In this document: one piece after another, positions 54,498 through 64,000 of the stretch
Layout: each line of letters begins with the position of its first letter
How positions within the stretch are numbered: position 1 is the first letter of the stretch
NCBI RefSeq assembly: GCF_001297015.1
Contig: NZ_LIGE01000011.1
Span: 124,001-188,000, forward strand
Direction of reading: 5' to 3'
Length of the DNA: 64,000 nt
Origin: Pseudomonas sp. RIT-PI-r
GTDB lineage: Bacteria; Pseudomonadota; Gammaproteobacteria; Pseudomonadales; Pseudomonadaceae
Notes under the pieces: generated by a model
What the model was told of the DNA's origin: nothing
The model's input: only the letters and a program-made list of their open reading frames with translations
Database searches by the model: none
Program-made: the position numbers and the translations under genes

Positions 54498-54572
54498 AAA
54501 AGATCGCAGCCTGCGGCAGCTCCTACATGGGCATGCGTTCCTGTAGGAGCTGCCGAAGGCTGCGATCTTTTA
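54498..54572. repeat. REP-type pair, tail-to-tail arrangement
   Basis: AAAAGATCGCAGCCTGCGGC then AGCTCCTACA, followed by TGTAGGAGCTGCCGAAGGCT and GCGATCTTTTAGC. It overlaps the last bases of the minus-strand gene ending at 54570. Confidence 0.85.
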
Positions 54573-54947
54573 GCTTTTCTGGTAGGTATCAATCACTTCC
54601 TGCGCCGCGCGAAAAGCATCAATCGCCGCCGGCACGCCGGCATACACCGCGCAATGCAGCAGCGCCTCACGAATCTCGTTCACGGTGCAACCATTGTTCA
54701 GCGCACCGCGTACGTGGCCTTTCAATTCCTGCGGGCACTTCAGTGCCGTCAGCGCGGCGAGGGTTATCAGGCTGCGGGTTTTCAGCGGCAGACCTTCGCG
54801 GTTCCACACGCCACCCCAGGCATGTTCATTGACGAAATCCTGCAAGGGTTGAGTGAATTCGGTGGCGTTGCCCAAGGCGCGATCAACAAATGCATCGCCC
54901 ATTACCTGGCGGCGGACGTCTACCCCGGATTGCTTCGATTCGGTCAT
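54570..54947 (-). CDS. Carboxymuconolactone decarboxylase family protein (PcaC-like)
   Basis: A 125-residue all-helical protein. DVRRQVMGDAFVDRAL, FVNEHAWGGVWNREGLPLKT, RSLITLAALTALKCPQELKG and EIREALLHCAVYAGVPAAID follow the 4-carboxymuconolactone decarboxylase pattern closely, with the conserved E and HC of the active region. In the beta-ketoadipate pathway PcaC converts 4-carboxymuconolactone to enol-lactone, but no pca genes adjoin it, so it may act on another substrate. The start overlaps the end of the antiporter gene (ATGA). The stop lies within a REP arm. Confidence 0.85.
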   Translation of the reverse strand: MTESKQSGVDVRRQVMGDAFVDRALGNATEFTQPLQDFVNEHAWGGVWNREGLPLKTRSLITLAALTALKCPQELKGHVRGALNNGCTVNEIREALLHCAVYAGVPAAIDAFRAAQEVIDTYQKS

Positions 54948-56005
54948 GGCATATCACTCTTGTGGTGTTGGCGGCGCCAGGCGCGGATGGAGGTGAACAG
55001 CAGAAACGCCAGCAACGGCGGCAGAACGTAAAACAGCATCAAGCGCTCCAGCTTGCCGGCCAGCGGCATGCCGGTGGTGAACGACACCACATGCAGCCCG
55101 TAGACCAGATACAAACCGAGCAGCAACAAACCTTCGGTGCGGGTCACGCGGTAGCCTGAATAGAACACCGGCAAGCACAGCGCGGCGACGCCGAGCATCA
55201 CCGGCAAGTCGAAATCCAGCGCGTTCGGCGACACCGATAACGGCGTCGGTGCGATCAACGCAGTCAGGCCAAGCACGCCGAGCAGGTTGAACAGATTGGC
55301 ACCGATCACGTTGCCCACGGCGATGTCCCGTTGCCCGCGCAGTGCGGCGATCAGCGAGGTCGCCAGTTCCGGCAGCGAAGTGCCGACGGCGACCACGGTC
55401 AGACCGATCACCCGTTCGGAGAAACCCAGATCCGTCGCCACTACCACCGCCGCGCCCAGCAGCAGATGCCCGGCAAACACCAACATCGCCAAACCGACGA
55501 TGATCATCAGCGAGCTGCCAATCCAGGACACTTGCGCAGCGTCTGTCTGTGCCGAGTGCGGGCGCGTCGAATGCCGCGACTGACGCAGCAAAAGGCCGAG
55601 GTACAACGCCAATGCAGCCAGCAAGAGGATGCCGTCGAAGCGTCCGATCTCTTCGTTCCACGCCAATACGAACACCAACAGACTGGCGCCGATCATCAGC
55701 GGAATGTCGAGGCGCACCAACTGCCGTGACACGCGCAACGGGATGATCAGCGCCGACAGGCCGAGGGTCACAAGGATGTTGAAGATGCTGCTGCCGACCA
55801 CGCTGCTGACCGCGATGTCGGGATTGTGCGCCAACGCGGCTTGCACACTGACTGCCATCTGCGGCGCGCTGCTGCCGAGGGCGACGATGGTCAGGCCGAT
55901 GATCAGCGGACGTACGTGCAAGCGTTCAGCCAGGCGCACAGCCGCACGCACCATCAGTTCGGCGCCGAAGATCAGCAGGCACAGGCCGGCGAGCAGTTCG
56001 ATCAC
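54944..56005 (-). CDS. Calcium/sodium antiporter family protein (YrbG-like)
   Basis: A 353-residue inner-membrane exchanger of the CaCA family with two alpha-repeats and about ten membrane segments. The second repeat has canonical AVGTSLPELATSLIAALRG (Glu213), while the first has ALGSSAPQMAVSVQAALAH with Gln49 where ion-binding Glu is usual. The start codon is GTG at 56005; no in-frame ATG, GTG or TTG is found in the 15 preceding codons. It lies 46 bases after the RlpA-like gene and overlaps the decarboxylase-family gene. Ion specificity is uncertain because of the substitution. Confidence 0.85.
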   Translation of the reverse strand: MIELLAGLCLLIFGAELMVRAAVRLAERLHVRPLIIGLTIVALGSSAPQMAVSVQAALAHNPDIAVSSVVGSSIFNILVTLGLSALIIPLRVSRQLVRLDIPLMIGASLLVFVLAWNEEIGRFDGILLLAALALYLGLLLRQSRHSTRPHSAQTDAAQVSWIGSSLMIIVGLAMLVFAGHLLLGAAVVVATDLGFSERVIGLTVVAVGTSLPELATSLIAALRGQRDIAVGNVIGANLFNLLGVLGLTALIAPTPLSVSPNALDFDLPVMLGVAALCLPVFYSGYRVTRTEGLLLLGLYLVYGLHVVSFTTGMPLAGKLERLMLFYVLPPLLAFLLFTSIRAWRRQHHKSDMP

Positions 56006-56051
56006 GCTGATCAGCGGTAAATCGCTCAGTCCGTAAATGGTCAGCGCTCCA

Positions 56052-56423
56052 TCAGTCGAGAGCCTGCACGCGAACCCGTGCGGTGCCGCTGCGCAGCATG
56101 CCGAGCTGTTCGGCGGCCTCGCGGGAAACGTCGATCAGACGTCCACGGGTGTGCGGGCCGCGGTCGTTGATACGGACCACGACGGATTCATCGTTTTTCA
56201 GGTTGGTGACCTTCACCCGTGTACCGAACGGTAGTTGGCGATGGGCAGCGGTCAGGGAATTCTGGTTGAACGGTTCGCCACTGGCGGTGCGTTTACCGTG
56301 GTGCCTGGCACCGTAATAGGAAGCGACGCCGGTCTGGTCGTAACCGTGCGGGTCGATGGTGTCGGTGCTGGCGCAACCGGCCATTAAAGAGAGCAGGGCG
56401 CAACTGATGAACAAACGCTTCAT
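56052..56423 (-). CDS. RlpA-like lipoprotein (septal-ring lytic transglycosylase type)
   Basis: A 123-residue lipoprotein. The signal MKRLFISCALLSLMAGCAST ends in a lipobox with Cys17. The double-psi beta-barrel domain follows: GVASYYGARHHGKRTASGE, NSLTAAHRQLPFGTRVKV and VVVRINDRGPHTRGRLIDVS, with the D and H residues needed for cleavage in RlpA. It lacks the C-terminal SPOR domain of full-length RlpA, so it is a short paralogue whose septal targeting is doubtful. Confidence 0.9.
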   Translation of the reverse strand: MKRLFISCALLSLMAGCASTDTIDPHGYDQTGVASYYGARHHGKRTASGEPFNQNSLTAAHRQLPFGTRVKVTNLKNDESVVVRINDRGPHTRGRLIDVSREAAEQLGMLRSGTARVRVQALD

Positions 56424-56444
56424 TCAAAGGTTTCCCGAATCAAA

Positions 56445-56535
56445 TGTGGGAGTGAGCCTGCTCGCGATAGCGGTAAGACAGTCAACACTTTCAGTGTCTG
56501 ACATTGCGCTATCGCGAGCAGGCTCACTCCTACAG
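56445..56535. repeat. REP-type inverted pair
   Basis: GTGGGAGTGAGCCTGCTCGC at the left and GCGAGCAGGCTCACTCCTAC at the right, a mixed GTGGGAG/GTAGGAG pair, head-to-head with about 48 bases between. Confidence 0.9.
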
Positions 56536-56538
56536 GGT

Positions 56539-56570
56539 ATGGAGCCAGGCTTGGGGTCTGGCTCCATTTT
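56539..56570. terminator. Hairpin at the 3' end of gatB
   Basis: ATGGAGCCAG and CTGGCTCCAT form a perfect 10-bp stem. The T run (ATTTTC) lies on the plus-strand side, which is the wrong polarity for gatB; on the minus strand the stem is A-preceded only, so termination strength is unclear. Confidence 0.5.
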
Positions 56571-56572
56571 CA

Positions 56573-58018
56573 TCAGCCTTCGAGCTTGCTTTTCAGCAGT
56601 TCGTTCACTTGCTGCGGGTTGGCTTTGCCTTTCGACGCTTTCATCGCCTGACCGACAAAGAAGCCGAACATCTTGCCGCGTTTGGCTTCATCCGCCGCAC
56701 GATACTGTTCAACTTGCTCAGCGTTGGCCGCAAGCATTTCGTCGAGCACCGCCGAGATCGCGCCGCTGTCGGTCACTTGCTTCAGACCGCGTTTTTCGAT
56801 GATCTCGTCCGCGCTGCCTTCACCGTTGGCCATCGCTTCGAACACAACCTTGGCGATCTTGCCGGAGATGGTGTTGTCCTTGATGCGCAGCAGCATGCCG
56901 CCCAACAGTTCAGCGGAAACCGGCGACTCGTCGATGTCCAGGCCTTGCTTGTTGAGCAGGCTGCCCAACTCGACCATCACCCAGTTCGCCGCCAGTTTGG
57001 CGTCGCCGCCGATGCTCGCGACTTTCTCGAAGTAATCGGCTTGCTCGCGGCTGGTGGCCAGCACGCTGGCGTCGTAGACCGACAGACCGAATTGCTCCTG
57101 GAAACGCTCGCGTTTCTGCGGAGGCAGCTCCGGCAGGGTGGCGCGCACCTCGCCGAGGAACGACTCTTCGATGACCACCGGCAGCAGGTCCGGATCGGGG
57201 AAGTAACGGTAGTCGTTGGCTTCCTCTTTCGAACGCATCGGACGGGTTTCGTCCTTGTTCGGATCGTACAGACGGGTCTGCTGGATCACTTTGCCGCCGT
57301 CTTCGATCAGCTCGATCTGCCGCTGGATCTCGGAGTTGATCGCCTTCTCGATGAAGCGGAACGAGTTGACGTTCTTGATCTCGCAGCGCGTGCCGAACTC
57401 AACCTGACCTTTCGGACGGATCGACACGTTGCAGTCGCAACGCAGCGAGCCTTCGGCCATGTTGCCGTCGCAGATACCCAGATAACGCACCAGCGCGTGG
57501 ATTGCCTTGACGTAAGCCACGGCTTCCTTGGCGCTGCGCATGTCCGGCTCGGAAACGATTTCCAGCAGCGGCGTGCCGGCACGGTTCAGGTCGATGCCGG
57601 TGGCACCGTTGAATTCTTCGTGCAGGCTCTTGCCGGCGTCTTCTTCCAGGTGCGCGCGGGTGATGCCGACACGTTTGACGGTGCCGTCTTCCAGCGCGAT
57701 GTCCAGGTGGCCTTTGCCAACGATCGGCAATTCCATCTGGCTGATCTGGTAGCCCTTCGGCAGGTCCGGGTAGAAGTAGTTCTTACGGGCGAACACGTTG
57801 TGCTGACCGATCTCGGCGTCAATCGCCAGACCGAACATCACTGCCATACGCACGGCTTCCTGGTTCAGCACCGGCAGAACGCCGGGCATGCCCAGGTCGA
57901 TCAGGCTGGCCTGGGTGTTCGGCTCGGAACCGAACGTGGTGGAACTACCGGAAAAGATTTTCGACCGGGTAGTGAGCTGAGTGTGAATCTCCAGCCCGAT
58001 CACGACTTCCCATTGCAT
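56573..58018 (-). CDS. gatB: Asp-tRNA(Asn)/Glu-tRNA(Gln) amidotransferase subunit B
   Basis: A 481-residue subunit that binds mischarged tRNA and activates the acyl group with ATP. The N terminus [20 protein letters not shown], then [34 protein letters not shown] and DCNVSIRP, are diagnostic. The C-terminal helical/YqeY tail ends [15 protein letters not shown]. It follows gatA after 10 bases and is last in gatCAB. Pseudomonads lack a free-standing route for some amidated tRNAs, so the enzyme is expected to be essential. Confidence 0.97.
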   Translation of the reverse strand: MQWEVVIGLEIHTQLTTRSKIFSGSSTTFGSEPNTQASLIDLGMPGVLPVLNQEAVRMAVMFGLAIDAEIGQHNVFARKNYFYPDLPKGYQISQMELPIVGKGHLDIALEDGTVKRVGITRAHLEEDAGKSLHEEFNGATGIDLNRAGTPLLEIVSEPDMRSAKEAVAYVKAIHALVRYLGICDGNMAEGSLRCDCNVSIRPKGQVEFGTRCEIKNVNSFRFIEKAINSEIQRQIELIEDGGKVIQQTRLYDPNKDETRPMRSKEEANDYRYFPDPDLLPVVIEESFLGEVRATLPELPPQKRERFQEQFGLSVYDASVLATSREQADYFEKVASIGGDAKLAANWVMVELGSLLNKQGLDIDESPVSAELLGGMLLRIKDNTISGKIAKVVFEAMANGEGSADEIIEKRGLKQVTDSGAISAVLDEMLAANAEQVEQYRAADEAKRGKMFGFFVGQAMKASKGKANPQQVNELLKSKLEG

Positions 58019-58028
58019 GTGTGTCTCC

Positions 58029-59480
58029 TCAGAAGCCGGTTGGGGTGCGGGTGTGCCAGTCAGTGTTCAACTGATACTGGTGCGCAACATTGAGCAAACG
58101 GCCTTCCTGGAAATACGGCGCCAGCAACTGCACACCAACCGGCAGACCGTCGACAAAACCGGCCGGCATCGACAGGCCTGGCAGGCCGGCGAGGTTGGCG
58201 GTGATGGTGTAGACGTCTTCCAGATAGGCAGCAACCGGGTCGCTGTTCTTCGCGCCAAGCTTCCAGGCCGGGTTCGGCGTGGTCGGGCCGAGGATGATGT
58301 CGACTTCATTAAAGGCAGCCATGAAATCGTTCTTCACCAGACGACGGATCTTCTGCGCTTTCAGGTAGTAGGCGTCGTAGTAACCGGCGGACAGTGCGTA
58401 GGCACCGACCATGATCCGGCGCTGCACTTCTGCGCCGAAGCCTTCGCCTCGGGAGCGCTTGTACAGGTCGATCAGGTCTTTCGGTTGCTCGCAACGGTGG
58501 CCGAAACGCACGCCGTCGAAACGCGACAGGTTCGAGGAAGCCTCTGCCGGGGCGATCACGTAATACGCAGGAATCGCGTGCTGCATGTTCGGCAGGCTGA
58601 TTTCCTTGATCACGGCACCGAGTTTCTGCAGCTCTTGGATGCTGTTCTGGATCAGCTCGGCGATGCGCGGGTCGAGACCGGCGCTGAAGTATTCCTTCGG
58701 CACGCCGATGCGCAGACCTTGCAGCGAATCGCCCAGGCTTGCGGAGTAATCCGGAACCGGCTCATCGATGCTGGTGGAGTCGTTCTGATCGAAGCCAGCC
58801 ATACCCTGCAACAAAATGGCGCAGTCTTCAGCAGTGCGCGCCAACGGGCCGCCCTGATCGAGGCTGGAGGCGTAAGCGATCATGCCCCAGCGCGAAACGC
58901 GACCGTACGTCGGTTTCAGGCCAGTGAGGTTGGTGAACGCCGCCGGCTGACGAATCGAACCACCAGTGTCGGTGGCCGTCGCCGCTGGCAACAGACGCGC
59001 GGCAACTGCCGCCGCCGAACCACCGGACGAACCGCCCGGAACGTGTTCGAGGTTCCACGGGTTTTTCACCGCGCCATACCAGCTCGACTCGTTGGCCGAA
59101 CCCATGGCGAATTCGTCCATGTTGGTCTTGCCCAGGGTAACGGCACCGGCAGCCGCCAGTTTCGCGACCACGGTGGCGTCGTACGGGGCTTTGAAGTTGT
59201 CGAGCATCTTCGAGCCGCAGCTGGTGCGAATGCCCTGAGTGCAGAACAAATCCTTGTGAGCGATCGGCGCGCCAAGCAGGGCGCCGCTCTCACCGCTGGC
59301 GCGGCGTGCATCGGCAGCTTTCGCCTGCTCGATGGCCAGCTCTTCGGTGAGGCTGATGAAACTGTTGAGCTGCGGATCGAGCTGGGTGATACGCGCCAGC
59401 AGGACTTTGGTCAGCTCTTCGGAGGAAAACTTTTTATCGGCGAGACCGCGGGCGATCTCGGCCAGAGTCATTTGATGCAT
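58029..59480 (-). CDS. gatA: Asp-tRNA(Asn)/Glu-tRNA(Gln) amidotransferase subunit A
   Basis: A 483-residue amidase that releases ammonia from glutamine for transfer to tRNA-bound Asp or Glu. The Ser-cisSer-Lys triad is visible as Lys76 in [10 protein letters not shown], Ser151 in [13 protein letters not shown] and Ser175 in [12 protein letters not shown]; the spacings of 75 and 24 residues match other GatA proteins. It lies 16 bases after gatC. Confidence 0.97.
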   Translation of the reverse strand: MHQMTLAEIARGLADKKFSSEELTKVLLARITQLDPQLNSFISLTEELAIEQAKAADARRASGESGALLGAPIAHKDLFCTQGIRTSCGSKMLDNFKAPYDATVVAKLAAAGAVTLGKTNMDEFAMGSANESSWYGAVKNPWNLEHVPGGSSGGSAAAVAARLLPAATATDTGGSIRQPAAFTNLTGLKPTYGRVSRWGMIAYASSLDQGGPLARTAEDCAILLQGMAGFDQNDSTSIDEPVPDYSASLGDSLQGLRIGVPKEYFSAGLDPRIAELIQNSIQELQKLGAVIKEISLPNMQHAIPAYYVIAPAEASSNLSRFDGVRFGHRCEQPKDLIDLYKRSRGEGFGAEVQRRIMVGAYALSAGYYDAYYLKAQKIRRLVKNDFMAAFNEVDIILGPTTPNPAWKLGAKNSDPVAAYLEDVYTITANLAGLPGLSMPAGFVDGLPVGVQLLAPYFQEGRLLNVAHQYQLNTDWHTRTPTGF

Positions 59481-59496
59481 TGCAGGCTCTTTCCCT

Positions 59497-59784
59497 TTAG
59501 TCGATGACTTTCGGAACCAGATACAGGCCGTTTTCGACCGCTGGTGCGATGGACTGGTAGGCCTCGCGGTGATTGCTCTCGGTCACGACGTCGGCGCGCA
59601 GGCGCTGACTGGCTTCCAGCGGGTGGGCCAGAGGCTCGATTCCGTCGGTATTAACAGCCTGCATTTCGTCGACCAGACCGAGAATGCTGTTGAGAGCGGA
59701 AGTAATGTGTGGAAGATCGGCATCATTGAGGCCAAGGCAGGCCAGATGAGCGATTTTTTCCACGTCGGAGCGTTCTAGCGCCAT
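59497..59784 (-). CDS. gatC: Asp-tRNA(Asn)/Glu-tRNA(Gln) amidotransferase subunit C
   Basis: A 95-residue helper that wraps around GatA and Gat[21 protein letters not shown] and [20 protein letters not shown] match the family. GGAGAAT precedes the start. It is the first gene of the gatCAB operon and is divergent from mreB across a 211-bp gap. Confidence 0.95.
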   Translation of the reverse strand: MALERSDVEKIAHLACLGLNDADLPHITSALNSILGLVDEMQAVNTDGIEPLAHPLEASQRLRADVVTESNHREAYQSIAPAVENGLYLVPKVID

Positions 59785-59983
59785 CGGGATTCTCCTGTGG
59801 AAAACAGAACGGACGGCGTCCGTGTGTTAGATTGTCGGAACACTACCGCACTTCTACGGTCATAAGGCCGCGATTGTGGGGCTTGGTGCACAGAAAAGCG
59901 GCCAATTTAACATATTGGCGCCTTGCCCAAAATCCCTGTCGTTGTTAGAGTTTGCCGCACTTTTTTACCCACGCGTTGCCTAG

Positions 59984-61033
<1,050 letters not shown>

Positions 61034-61063
61034 GTGCTGGTTTGCAATACGTGGGTGAACGCG

Positions 61064-61089
61064 CAGGCAGCACTTTGCAGTGCTGCCTG
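61064..61089 (+). other. Intercistronic hairpin between mreB and mreC
   Basis: CAGGCAGCACT and AGTGCTGCCTG form an 11-bp perfect stem with a four-base loop; TTGGCGTTTATCTT follows. It likely attenuates or processes the mRNA so that MreB is made in excess over MreC and MreD. Confidence 0.75.
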
Positions 61090-61174
61090 TTGGCGTTTAT
61101 CTTCTGTCAGTCTTCATCCAGGCCGGTTTGATGCCGTATGAATAAACAGAACATTTGCCTGGGAGGAGCGGCTT

Positions 61175-62290
61175 ATTAAACCGCTTTTCGCCAAGGGCCC
61201 TTCGTTGGGCGTACGCCTGTTGGTGCTGGCCGTGCTGTCGGTCGCGCTGATGGTGGTCGATGCCCGCTTTGATCTGCTCAAGCCTGCGCGCAAACAAGCG
61301 TCGCTGGTGCTGATGGATGCCTACTGGATCACTGACCTGCCCGGACGTCTGTGGGAAGGGATTGCCAGCCAGTTCGGCAGCCGCACCGAGCTTGTCGCCG
61401 AAAACGAAAAACTCAAGACCGAAAACCTGCTGCTGCAGGGGCGCATGCAAAAGCTTGCTGCTCTCACCGAGCAGAACGTTCGGCTGCGCGAGTTGCTCAA
61501 TTCTTCCGCGCTGGTCAACGAAAAGGTCGAAGTGGCCGAGTTGATCGGCATGGACCCCAATCCCTTCACCCATCGCATCATCATCAATAAAGGTGAGCGT
61601 GACGGTGTGGTGCTCGGTCAGCCGGTGCTCGATGCGCGCGGCTTGATGGGCCAGGTGGTCGAGTTGATGCCGTACACCTCGCGTGTATTGTTGTTGACCG
61701 ACACTACCCACAGCATTCCCGTGCAGGTCAACCGTAACGGTCTGCGCGCGATTGCCAGCGGCACCGGAAACCCGGAACGCCTGGAATTGCGTCACGTTGC
61801 CGACACGGCGGACATCAAGGAAGGCGATCTGCTGGTCAGCTCGGGTCTTGGCCAGCGCTTCCCGGCGGGTTACCCGGTCGCCACGGTGAAAGAAGTCATT
61901 CACGATTCCGGTCAGCCGTTTGCGATCGTGCGCGCGGTGCCGACTGCTGCGTTGAACCGCAGCCGCTACCTGCTGCTGGTGTTCAGCGACAACCGCACGG
62001 CTGAAGAACGCATCAACGATGCCGCGCAGGCTCAGGAAAATCTCGATGCCTTTGGCGGCGGTCCGGTCATTCCGGCCACCGTGCCCAAGACCGTGACCGC
62101 CCCTGCTGCAGCGCCAACCCCGGCGACGGCTGTCACGCCTGCTGCGACCACTGCACCGGCCAAACCGGCTGCGAGCAAACCCCCGGCAGCGACGCCGGCG
62201 GCCAGCAAACCTCCAGCTGCCCAGCCAGCGGTGCGACCAGCGGCGAAACCGCCTGTCAGTGCCCCGGCGACAACCGGGAGACAAGAATAA
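61175..62290 (+). CDS. mreC: Rod shape-determining protein MreC (apparent ATT start)
   Basis: A 371-residue bitopic membrane protein if begun at ATT 61175, which gives (M)KPLFAKGPSLGVRLLVLA, the expected family N terminus. GGGAGGAG lies six bases before this ATT, and no ATG, GTG or TTG is suitably placed; the first standard alternative is TTG 61205, which would remove ten conserved residues and has no such site. After the membrane segment (about 15-35) comes a coiled coil (ELVAENEKLKTENLLLQGRM) and the beta-barrel periplasmic domain. The C terminus (from about 300) is a Pro/Ala/Lys-rich low-complexity tail. It overlaps mreD by one base. Confidence 0.93.
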   Translation: MKPLFAKGPSLGVRLLVLAVLSVALMVVDARFDLLKPARKQASLVLMDAYWITDLPGRLWEGIASQFGSRTELVAENEKLKTENLLLQGRMQKLAALTEQNVRLRELLNSSALVNEKVEVAELIGMDPNPFTHRIIINKGERDGVVLGQPVLDARGLMGQVVELMPYTSRVLLLTDTTHSIPVQVNRNGLRAIASGTGNPERLELRHVADTADIKEGDLLVSSGLGQRFPAGYPVATVKEVIHDSGQPFAIVRAVPTAALNRSRYLLLVFSDNRTAEERINDAAQAQENLDAFGGGPVIPATVPKTVTAPAAAPTPATAVTPAATTAPAKPAASKPPAATPAASKPPAAQPAVRPAAKPPVSAPATTGRQE

Positions 62291-62781
62291 TGGTCGGCGC
62301 TACCGCATCGCGAAACGGCTGGATTGTCTGGCTGACGTTTCTCGTTGGCCTGCTGCTCAGCGTGTCACCTTTGCCGATTTTCATGGAGATCCTGCGCCCG
62401 TTATGGCTGGCGTTGCTCCTGACATTCTGGGCGTTGTACATGCCGCACACGGTCGGCATGGTCACGGCGTTTTGCCTGGGCCTGGCTGAAGACGTGCTGC
62501 AGGGCGACTTGTTTGGCCAGAACGCGCTCATCCTGACGCTCATCACCTTCCTCGTGCTGTCGTTGCAGCAACGCTTGCGAATGTTCCCGATGTGGCAGCA
62601 ATGCCTGGTGATTCTGGTGATCTTCGGCCTCGCGCAACTGGTGCAATTGTGGCTCAGCGCTTTGACCGGTAATCGTCAGCCAACGTTGGCACTGGTGCTA
62701 CCGGCGCTGGTCAGTGCCTTGCTCTGGCCTTGGGTCAGCTTTGCCCTCCGCGGATTACGCCGACGCTACAAGATCAATTGA
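62290..62781 (+). CDS. mreD: Rod shape-determining protein MreD
   Basis: A 163-residue membrane protein with five or six hydrophobic segments ([60 protein letters not shown]). It works with MreC to link the MreB scaffold and wall synthases. Its ATG overlaps the mreC stop (TAATG). Confidence 0.94.
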   Translation: MVGATASRNGWIVWLTFLVGLLLSVSPLPIFMEILRPLWLALLLTFWALYMPHTVGMVTAFCLGLAEDVLQGDLFGQNALILTLITFLVLSLQQRLRMFPMWQQCLVILVIFGLAQLVQLWLSALTGNRQPTLALVLPALVSALLWPWVSFALRGLRRRYKIN

Positions 62782-62818
62782 GCCGGTGAAGCAGGGCACT
62801 GAACAGGGAGATGTTTTG

Positions 62819-63415
62819 ATGAAGCCGCTTTACCTTGCCTCCGGATCGCCGCGTCGACGTGAATTGCTCACGCAGATCGGCGTTGCGTTCTCCGCCATCA
62901 GTGCGGATATCGACGAAACTCCACTTCCCGCAGAACTGCCATCGGCCTATGTCGAGCGTCTCGCGCGTGGCAAGGCCGAGGCCGGCCGACGCACGGTCAA
63001 TTGCGCCCGGCCTTTCTGCGTGCTGGGCGCGGATACCGCCGTGGTGCTCGACGGCAAAATTCTCGGTAAACCGGTGGACGAAGCCGACGCATGCGCCATG
63101 CTGATGATGTTGTCCGACAAGGAACATGAAGTGCTGACCGCCATCGCCGTGCTCGAAGGTGAGCGCTGCGAGTCGCGAGTGGTCCGCAGCCTGGTGCGGT
63201 TCCGGCCGATCAGCCGCGAAGAAGCCGCCGCCTACTGGGCCAGCGGCGAGCCCGGCGACAAGGCCGGCGGTTATGGCATTCAAGGCCTCGGCGCGGTGTT
63301 CGTTGCCGGGCTCAATGGCAGCTATTCAGCAGTGGTCGGGTTACCCATTTGCGAAACCGCAGAACTGTTGGGCCATTTCGGCATACCCTGTTGGCAAAAC
63401 CTGAACGCGCAATAA
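62819..63415 (+). CDS. maf: Maf-family nucleotide pyrophosphatase (dTTP/UTP type)
   Basis: A 198-residue enzyme that hydrolyses non-canonical or excess nucleoside triphosphates. [20 protein letters not shown] is the phosphate-binding start; [18 protein letters not shown] holds the catalytic Asp, and [20 protein letters not shown] the C-terminal motif typical of the YhdE group. GGGAG precedes this ATG; longer frames lack a site. It lies between mreD and rng, the same order as in E. coli. Confidence 0.94.
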   Translation: MKPLYLASGSPRRRELLTQIGVAFSAISADIDETPLPAELPSAYVERLARGKAEAGRRTVNCARPFCVLGADTAVVLDGKILGKPVDEADACAMLMMLSDKEHEVLTAIAVLEGERCESRVVRSLVRFRPISREEAAAYWASGEPGDKAGGYGIQGLGAVFVAGLNGSYSAVVGLPICETAELLGHFGIPCWQNLNAQ

Positions 63416-63473
63416 GCGTCGTACCCATCCAGATGCGGCCATTATCGTGAACATGCCTGAACGAGATCCTGCC

Positions 63474-64000
63474 ATGAGTGAAGAGATTCTGATCAACATC
63501 ACGCCGATGGAATCGCGCGTGGCGGTGGTCGAAAACGGTGTGCTGCAAGAAGTCCATGTCGAGCGCACGCAAAAGCGCGGGATTGTCGGCAACATCTATA
63601 AAGGCAAGATCGTCCGGGTGCTGCCGGGCATGCAAGCAGCATTTGTCGACATCGGCCTGGATCGCGCCGCGTTCATCCATGCCGCTGAAATCTCTCTGCG
63701 TGAGGGCCCGGCGGTGGAGAGCATCAGCTCCCTGGTGCACGAGGGTCAAAGCCTGGTGGTACAAGTCACCAAGGATCCGATCGGTTCCAAAGGCGCGCGG
63801 TTGACTACGCAGTTGTCGATCCCGTCGCGCTATCTGGTGTACATGCCGCGCACTGCCCACGTCGGCATCTCGCTGAAAATCGAAGACGAAGCCGAGCGTG
63901 AGCGCCTCAAGCAAGTGGTCAGCGATTGCGTGGCCAAGGAAGGGATCAAAGAGGCGGGCGGTTTCATTCTGCGTACCGCCGCTGAAGGTGCCGGCGCCGA
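63474..64000 (+). CDS. rng: Ribonuclease G (3' truncated by window edge)
   Basis: The open frame continues past base 64000; 175 residues are visible of about 485-490 expected. SEEILINITPMESRVAVVEN, GIVGNIYKGKIVRVLPGMQA and AFVDIGLDRAAFIHAAEIS form the S1-type RNA-binding start of the RNase E/G family, followed by the RNase H-like region. The N-terminal catalytic half only makes RNase G more likely than RNase E, consistent with the mre-maf-rng order. An ATG 21 bases upstream is also in frame. Confidence 0.95.
   Translation, partial: MSEEILINITPMESRVAVVENGVLQEVHVERTQKRGIVGNIYKGKIVRVLPGMQAAFVDIGLDRAAFIHAAEISLREGPAVESISSLVHEGQSLVVQVTKDPIGSKGARLTTQLSIPSRYLVYMPRTAHVGISLKIEDEAERERLKQVVSDCVAKEGIKEAGGFILRTAAEGAGA

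Overview
This window is a stretch of chromosome from a fluorescent Pseudomonas, most likely the P. fluorescens/P. koreensis group. The inference rests on GC-rich codon use, three families of REP-type palindromes between genes (GTAGGAGTGAGCCTGCTCGCGA, GTGGGAGCGAGCCTGCTCGCGA and GTAGGAGCTGCCGAAGGCTG types), a fru locus with the published P. putida Cra operator, a piu-type iron locus, a large dipeptide-uptake cluster and a DUF6124-type gene. No rRNA, tRNA, CRISPR array, prophage, insertion sequence or integrase was seen. Nearly everything looks like core or slowly varying genome; the novelty lies mainly in leaders and repeats.

Layout. 1-829: end of a chemoreceptor gene. 946-8575: fructose PTS (fruR-tatD divergent from fruBKA). 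8762-10303: PhoD-like phosphatase. 10528-17220: iron-acquisition block: PepSY/flavodoxin/reductase fusion, PiuA-like TonB receptor, PiuC-like Fe(II) dioxygenase and a Sel1 protein. 17503-18666: ornithine decarboxylase speC with an unusual leader. 19316-22767: OpuC/OsmU-type osmoprotectant ABC transporter. 23099-24682: prfC. 24778-25408: repeat cluster with a 112-bp tandem. 25548-27161: MFS transporter and a small acidic exported protein. 27359-39988: di/oligopeptide uptake: dppBCDF, four DppA-like binding proteins and an OprD-family porin. 40140-41322: second composite repeat, a structured RNA-like leader and a frameshifted DUF6124 gene. 41492-46163: SIMPL protein, RoxSR redox two-component system, SbmA/BacA/YddA-type ABC protein. 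46345-53291: glucarate/galactarate catabolism (GntR regulator, kdgD, semialdehyde dehydrogenase, hexarate permease, garD). 53545-56423: AEC carrier, carboxymuconolactone-decarboxylase-like protein, Ca2+/Na+ antiporter homologue, RlpA-like lipoprotein. 56573-59784: gatCAB on the minus strand. 59996-64000: mreBCD, maf and the start of rng.

How the parts work together. FruB passes phosphate from PEP to FruA, which imports fructose as fructose-1-phosphate; FruK makes the bisphosphate, and Cra (FruR) senses fructose-1-phosphate at an operator in front of fruB. In the piu block, PiuA should bring a ferric siderophore into the periplasm and the PepSY/flavodoxin fusion probably supplies electrons for iron release; two weak Fur-like sites lie between piuA and piuC. 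In the dpp cluster several binding proteins of different specificity probably share one permease and an outer-membrane porin. In the hexarate cluster, permease, GarD, KdgD and the semialdehyde dehydrogenase convert galactarate (and glucarate-derived intermediate) to 2-oxoglutarate, with a perfect palindrome over the kdgD promoter as the likely GntR operator.

The observations most worth following are: (i) a roughly 190-nt leader before the DUF6124 gene with a 15-bp helix, a UUCG hairpin and mutually exclusive pairings; (ii) a run of eight C that breaks that gene's reading frame; (iii) a terminator-like hairpin inside a 36-codon upstream ORF in the speC leader; (iv) an apparent ATT start codon for mreC; (v) a family of about 150-210-bp hairpin elements, one tandemly amplified; and (vi) a GCAAACGTTTGC palindrome before the OprD-type porin, sharing its core with the Cra operator.
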